From Ophiothrix spiculata (taxonomy: Eukaryota > Echinodermata > Ophiuroidea > Amphilepidida > Ophiotrichidae), in assembly GCA_000969725.1 (NCBI GenBank), contig JXSR01S007673.1: DNA of 21,336 nucleotides; one strand, written 5' to 3'. Of the stretch, positions 17,391 through 21,336 are shown piece after piece (position 1 is the stretch's first letter; every line of letters starts with the position of its first letter). The position numbers and the translations under genes were made by a program. The notes below the pieces were generated by a model, which had not been told where the DNA came from, did no database searches, and was given only the letters and a program-made list of their open reading frames with translations.

Positions 17391-17775
17391 CAATGTATGG
17401 AAAAATGTGTCTGTTTCTTTAGTTTATCAGCGATTTACAGTGCTTCTGTGTTTCTTTTTTATCAATCATACAGAATCTTTCATTTAGATATTTTCAAAAC
17501 AAAATCTAGTTTTGTGTAAATCCAATATTGACTGAAACATTGGCATTTGTTGGTGACCTTTTTAGTCAAAAACTTGACTGTTAACAATGACAGCACATTG
17601 TTTAATTGTAGAATCGCCAAATCATCAAAAAGTAACTGATGTAGTTTTCATAATATACATTTCTTGAAATCAGGAAATGAAATTCAAAATCTCCTGCACA
17701 ATTGGGAAAACGCACTTTTGTGAAATGTTGAAAGCATACCAGGAATAAGAGACCATCCCTGTAAAACTATGGCCA
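17391..17775. other. No recognised gene or element
   Basis: AT-rich sequence with no inverted-repeat ends or long frames. Confidence 0.5.
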
Positions 17776-18168
17776 CAATTACTCCCTGGGGGCACTGACC
17801 TAGAAAGGTGGTAAGGGTATGTGCGGCCCTCAAGACCCCCTTTTCACGCCTTGTCTGCTGCTCCCTAGTCCCCCATTTCAAACACAATCTTTAGTTCGCA
17901 AGTCCTATTTTCAAATATTTTCAGTTCCCTAGCCTCATTTTTTGAAATCTAGTTCCCAAGACCCCATTTCTAGGAAAATTTAGGACATTTTTGCTTTTAG
18001 AGTCCAAACTTATCCCTCAAATAGTTCTCAAGGGTCATTTTTGGGTCACTTAAGTTCTGTAGACCCCTTTTTCCGAGCCGATCTTTCCCTCCCTAGACTA
18101 GGGTTTCAGATATCGGGGCCGCACACTCCTACCAAAACCAAAGTTGGGTGCCCCCTCCGTGCAATTAC
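17776..18168. mobile_element. C/G-run-ended element, copy 1, 7-bp direct repeat CAATTAC
   Basis: GGGGGCACTGACC near the left end is mirrored by GGGTGCCCCC near the right. Further in, GTATGTGCGGCCC on the left faces GGGGCCGCACACTCC on the right. CAATTAC is present just outside both ends (17776-17782, 18162-18168). The interior repeats variants of AGTTCCCTAGACCCCATTTT every 30-40 bases. The same family occurs at 19576-19925. Non-coding. Confidence 0.7.
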
Positions 18169-18790
18169 CCTTAGAATAGCCTTACAACTGGCGTACCTCC
18201 AATTTTTATCCATTTTGTACGTCCACTGAATTCAGCTTTGAATGCTTGTACAAAATGGTTACAGGTAGCAGGGTTAAAGTAGTGAAAATAGCATAAAACT
18301 GATAACAAAGTTTCATAAATAATTTGACAATGATACAATATCTATTACAATAAAACTAAGTTATACATACAATACAAATACAGGAAGTTAAACGAGAGAA
18401 TTAAAGCGACTAGAGTACACCAGTAAGGGCACTTGCTGGAATGGAATCTCAGAATCTTTGCTTAGACGTTTATCTGACTTGGTGGTAGCATTGGGCAGAT
18501 ATCTAGATCTACTCCGCTCCTTACATGAAGTATTAAGAGTTGGATAAATATTTCATGAGAGATCGTCGTCCTTTGGAGGGGACATAAAGCTGTCGGTCCC
18601 ATGTACAGAAGAGTCATACCTATACATGTAATTGCAGCCAGTATCAAAAAGAGTAGGGTATTCTACCCCTGACTGTTCCCAACCCCGTTTCAGTCAATTT
18701 CTGTTTCTGTACTTCAAAATCCACCTGTGTGTTATATCCTCAAGCATATGAGGTTGCGCAATATTGGAAGAAAGAAAGAAAGTTCAATTA
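18169..18790. other. Gene-free stretch with a repeat-like block
   Basis: CCATTTTGTAC (18210-18220) pairs with GTACAAAATGG (18248-18258). On the minus strand around 18660-18530 the text ATGGGACCGACAGCTTTATG, then TCCCCTCCAAAGGACGACG, resembles a block I have seen dispersed in invertebrate genomes, but I cannot name its family. The 61-codon frame there is not a gene. Confidence 0.4.
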
Positions 18791-18794
18791 CCTG

Positions 18795-19044
18795 GGGTCG
18801 ATTTCACTAACATTACGATGCATCATAGCTAACGATGGGTTCAGCTCGTAACTACAACTAGAAATCACAAAACCATGAAAACCTGTCGTAAGTGTTCACC
18901 GCATTGTAAGGTATGTGAATTATGCATTAGAAAAATCTAACCCTTTGTTAACGTTGCGTGCGATCAAGAGGTGGTCGTAGCTAATGATGGGTTTTGGTCT
19001 TACGATGGGTTAACGATGCATTTTAACGTTAGTGAAATCGACCC
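18795..19044. mobile_element. 250-bp MITE with GGGTCGATTTCACTAAC ends
   Basis: Both ends read inward GGGTCGATTTCACTAAC exactly (17 bases), then ATGCATC further in. Inside, GATGGGTT, CGTAA and TAGCTAA motifs recur in both orientations. Flanks are CTG and TGG, so no clear target duplication is seen. Non-coding. Confidence 0.8.
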
Positions 19045-19568
19045 TGGTGTCCCAATGTGGCAGGCACACTTTTGGTAGTTTCTGAAATGATATACCACTA
19101 AATATCATCCCCTTAACTTTTCAAATCAATTTTGAACTTGATACCGTAGACTGCCAGTATATGGCATTTTTTCTGTTTTGTTTTTTCCTTCTGAAAAATT
19201 GTATTTTCCAATGTTTTTCAAATTTTCCAGTATTTTCCAACGCCCTTCTGTTCAATCAAACCAATAGCATGTCCAAAAGCGGCCCCTCCTACACTTTATT
19301 AAATTTGTTTAAAATCAGATGCTCTAGGTTAGAAATCTTTAAAGCATCCTGGACATAACAATACAAAGCAAATACATTTAGAAAGTATACACATTGAAAT
19401 TTTTAAAGGGAAAAATGCCAAATTAACAATTGTTAGCTTGCTGAAAACATGAATATAGCCCTGATTAATGTTAGTTGCTATAATTTAAACCATACATCTA
19501 TTCATTTATTATTACTGACTATATTAAAATGCTTTGTAATGTGTACACTTTGTGCTGTCTTCCATCCA
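19045..19568. other. No recognised gene or element
   Basis: T-rich sequence around 19160-19230 yields a short Phe-rich frame of no credibility. No repeat ends are seen. Confidence 0.5.
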
Positions 19569-19932
19569 ACCACGTCCTGGGGGGGGGGCACTCACATATG
19601 TGGGCAGGATATATATGTCCGGCGGTCAAGACCCCCTTTTTCAGGCCGCTCACTAAATCCCCATTTTCAGCGTGATTCAGTTCTTTTGACCCCGTTTTTG
19701 AGAAAAACTACAAAATTGTAGCTCCAATTGGCAAAATTGCTCAGGAAATGCAAAAATTTTCAGCTCAGGAGGATATTTTTGGCCAAAATTTCAGTTCACT
19801 AGACCCCAAAAATTGGTTTCAACAGTCCAATTTTTTACAGAAAATCAGTTCACCTAGACCCAATTTCGGTGCTTCGCGCCTGACATACCTACCACTTTCA
19901 AAATTGAGTGCCCCCCCCCCCCCGGACCACGT
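19569..19932. mobile_element. C/G-run-ended element, copy 2, 7-bp direct repeat ACCACGT
   Basis: The element is 19576-19925, opening CCTGGGGGGGGGCACTCAC and closing GAGTGCCCCCCC...CGG, flanked by ACCACGT on both sides. The interior again repeats CAGTTC..TAGACCCCAATTT-type words. With copy 1 this gives two independent 7-bp direct repeats for the family. The frames through it on the plus strand are not genes. Confidence 0.75.
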
Positions 19933-20117
19933 GATTTACAAATTAGAGGTCTAAAAATAGAAACAAGACTGAGCGAATGTGATATCACATATTGACGACG
20001 CACAAATTAAGACTAGTCCGGGTAACCCGAGGTCACGAGGCTTTGTGACCCTTCAGTCATGTAATTGATGATGTCTAGATGGAAATGAGCATGTAGACCG
20101 GCTTCAGATTGAGCTAG
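19933..20117. other. Spacer with palindromes
   Basis: ATGTGATATCACAT (19977-19990) is a perfect palindrome, and CGGGTAACCCG follows near 20017. No element could be defined. Confidence 0.45.
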
Positions 20118-20927
20118 GTGCCACCTGGAGAGGACATTAATGACACAATGATTTTTTGAGTCCTTATCATGTGTATAAACAGAAAAGTTCAGGTAAACGC
20201 GCATCTTCGGGTGGGTTGGGAGAATATGGGGATAATTATTCAAAATGGCCGCCAAAATAGTCAAATTTGATCAAAAAATCATATATTGGCCGTAAATAAT
20301 AATTAACTTGAAAACCAAATCATCAAATATGGTCACATACCCTTTATGAACTACCGTGAAGCATGTTTTATAATATCATGCTTCAAATCCAATATGGCGT
20401 CCACATTAAGGGCCAAAATGGCGCCCAAAATAGGTGAATTCGTCGAAAAAGTCATAATGTTAGCCATAAATATAAATTAATTTGGGAATAAAACCATGAA
20501 ACACCATCATACACCCTAGAGGAACTCTTATCAAGCATGTTTGTGTTATATCATGCTTCATATCTAATATGGCGACCATCATGCGGGTGAAAATGGCGCC
20601 CAAAATGGGTGAAATTGTCGAAAAAGTCATAACATTAGCCATAAATATTAATTAATTTGGGAATGAAGCCATGAAACATTATCATACACTCTAATGGAAC
20701 TCTTACTAAGTATGTTTGTTTTAAATCATGCTTCATATCTAATATGGCGACCACCATACGGGCCAAACTGGATAAAATTGTAAAAGAAGTTGATATTGGC
20801 CATGTATGATAATTAATACTGAGAAAACTTTAAGTAAGCAACTTTTTATTTCTGTTTGAATTGTTTCCATACACATGATAAGGATTCATGAAAACATTGT
20901 GTCATTAATGTCCTAACCAAGTGGCAC
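20118..20927. mobile_element. Foldback-like element with internal ~174-bp tandem repeats
   Basis: The arms 20118-20176 and 20869-20927 are reverse complements at 52 of 59 bases; each begins GTGCCACYTGG and ends CCTTATCATGTGTAT. Between them lies a tandem array with a period of about 174 bp. Long inverted repeats enclosing satellite-like units recall foldback or Tetris-type elements, while tandem cores are also known in Helentron-related elements; the long terminal repeats favour the first. No target duplication was identified. The right end is 41 bp from the splice acceptor of the gene at the window edge. Confidence 0.7.
20240..20850. repeat. ~174-bp tandem array, about 3.5 units
   Basis: The landmark GGCCGTAAATAATAATTAA (20288) recurs as AGCCATAAATATAAATTAAT at 20462 and in similar form at 20637 and 20798, so the steps are 174, 175 and 161 bp. 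Each full unit also holds ATCATGCTTCA..TCYAATATGGCG and AAAATGGCGCCCAAAATRGG. Units differ by point changes and one shortened copy. It is not coding. Confidence 0.9.
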
Positions 20928-20950
20928 ATACATGTATATTGTTAATCCTA

Positions 20951-20968
20951 TATTCCTGTTTGTTTCAG
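20951..20968 (+). other. Splice acceptor before the right-edge exon
   Basis: TATTCCTGTTTGTTTCAG is a pyrimidine-rich tract ending in CAG, directly followed by a frame that stays open for 122 codons. It implies an upstream untranslated or coding exon; none was recognised in this window. Confidence 0.65.
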
Positions 20969-20976
20969 ATGAAACC

Positions 20977-21336
20977 ATGGCCTTGCAATGTGTAGCACAT
21001 TATGAATCCTCCAATTATGAATATAGCGAACTGATAGTCCTCTCATCAAATGCCCATTCAAGATTACTGCAAGCAAAGCAAATTCGTCGTGATCAAGGTG
21101 GTAAAAATGCTCACAGGGAACAAGCAGCATTGCTTCCTGATCATATTGATCCTAATATCCATGGCATTCACATGGAACCCTGCTACAAGAAGTTCACACT
21201 AATCATCTCACAATTAAAGAGAAATCAGTCAGATGATGGAAATCAATCAACCTCCAAGCAATTACGAGCATCATCTCAATCTACACCATCCACTCGTCTC
21301 TTTCCCAAATGTTGCTACTTCTGCAAAGTGAAGAGA
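20977..21336 (+). CDS. Uncharacterised Cys-motif protein, N-terminal part, cut by window edge
   Basis: The frame is open from the splice acceptor (20968) to the window end. ATG at 20977 sits in ACCATGG, an ideal Kozak context, so it is the likely start, eight bases into the exon; two codons upstream are also open. The 120 residues begin MALQCVAHYES, then NYEYSEL, a charged RLLQAKQIRRDQGG, HGIHMEPCYKKFTLI (about residues 64-78), a Ser/Thr/Gln-rich linker, and LFPKCCYFCKVKR at the edge. CYKKFT followed by C-x2-C suggests a zinc-binding module. From memory, proteins with this layout form large uncharacterised families in echinoderms and other marine invertebrates, possibly transposon-related or domesticated. 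Biochemical function is unknown. A foldback element ends 41 bp upstream of the acceptor. The rest of the gene lies outside the window. Confidence 0.65.
   Translation, partial: MALQCVAHYESSNYEYSELIVLSSNAHSRLLQAKQIRRDQGGKNAHREQAALLPDHIDPNIHGIHMEPCYKKFTLIISQLKRNQSDDGNQSTSKQLRASSQSTPSTRLFPKCCYFCKVKR

Noticed and set aside
1-21336. LTR retroelements or other virus-like elements
   Set aside because: I saw no paired long direct repeats with TG...CA ends, no primer-binding site, and no protease, integrase or capsid-like protein stretch on either strand.

Overview
The window looks like gene-poor intergenic or intronic DNA from a marine invertebrate, most likely an echinoderm and perhaps a brittle star. 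This is inference from three things: the style of the partial protein at the right edge, a hAT-like coding relic at the left, and a dense mix of short DNA-transposon families (MITEs) with a tRNA-type SINE. No database search was possible. There are no operons, prokaryotic signals, CRISPR arrays or rRNA genes, and I recognise no LTR element.

Coding content is small. At the left, on the minus strand (about 900-1674), lies the C-terminal half of a hAT-like transposase-type protein. It changes frame once and is cut off at 908 by an inverted-repeat, GCAATAT-rich element. A 65-codon minus-strand relic at 10206-10400 is the end of a LINE reverse-transcriptase ORF. At the right edge an exon (20969 to the window end) opens a probable host or multicopy gene: splice acceptor, ACCATGG start context, and Cys-rich motifs. 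Its remainder lies outside the window.

Most of the rest is non-autonomous transposons, many with readable ends and target-site duplications (TSDs). They are: hAT MITEs at 1900-2046 (TSD AACTAAAC) and 6407-6873 (TSD CATATAGC); a 788-bp hAT-like element with a 6-bp TSD at 9062-9849; PIF/Harbinger-type MITEs at 3225-3480 (TAA) and 14011-14241 (TTA); TA-flanked elements at 3483-3898, 6357-7156 and 11384-11603; 4-bp-TSD elements with GTG...CAC ends at 4662-5329, 14431-14680 and 15849-16098; a pair with C/G-run ends and 7-bp direct repeats at 17783-18161 and 19576-19925; and further inverted-repeat elements at 4017-4265, 12044-12284, 16888-17383 and 18795-19044.

Two tandem arrays stand out: a 73-bp minisatellite (8164-8905), and a ~174-bp array (about 20240-20850) enclosed by 59-bp inverted repeats, forming an 810-bp foldback-like element that ends 41 bp before the splice acceptor of the right-hand gene. 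A dispersed repeat that I call X (7197-7822 plus; 11925-12723 minus; 15780-16167 plus; a fragment at 15450-15516 minus) carries what looks like the decayed first codons of a THAP-domain protein. Comparing its copies gives near-empty sites for two of the MITEs.

The genes do not form a pathway. The biological story is layered insertion: MITEs inside older repeats, one element breaking a transposase relic, and a satellite-bearing foldback element sitting next to an exon.
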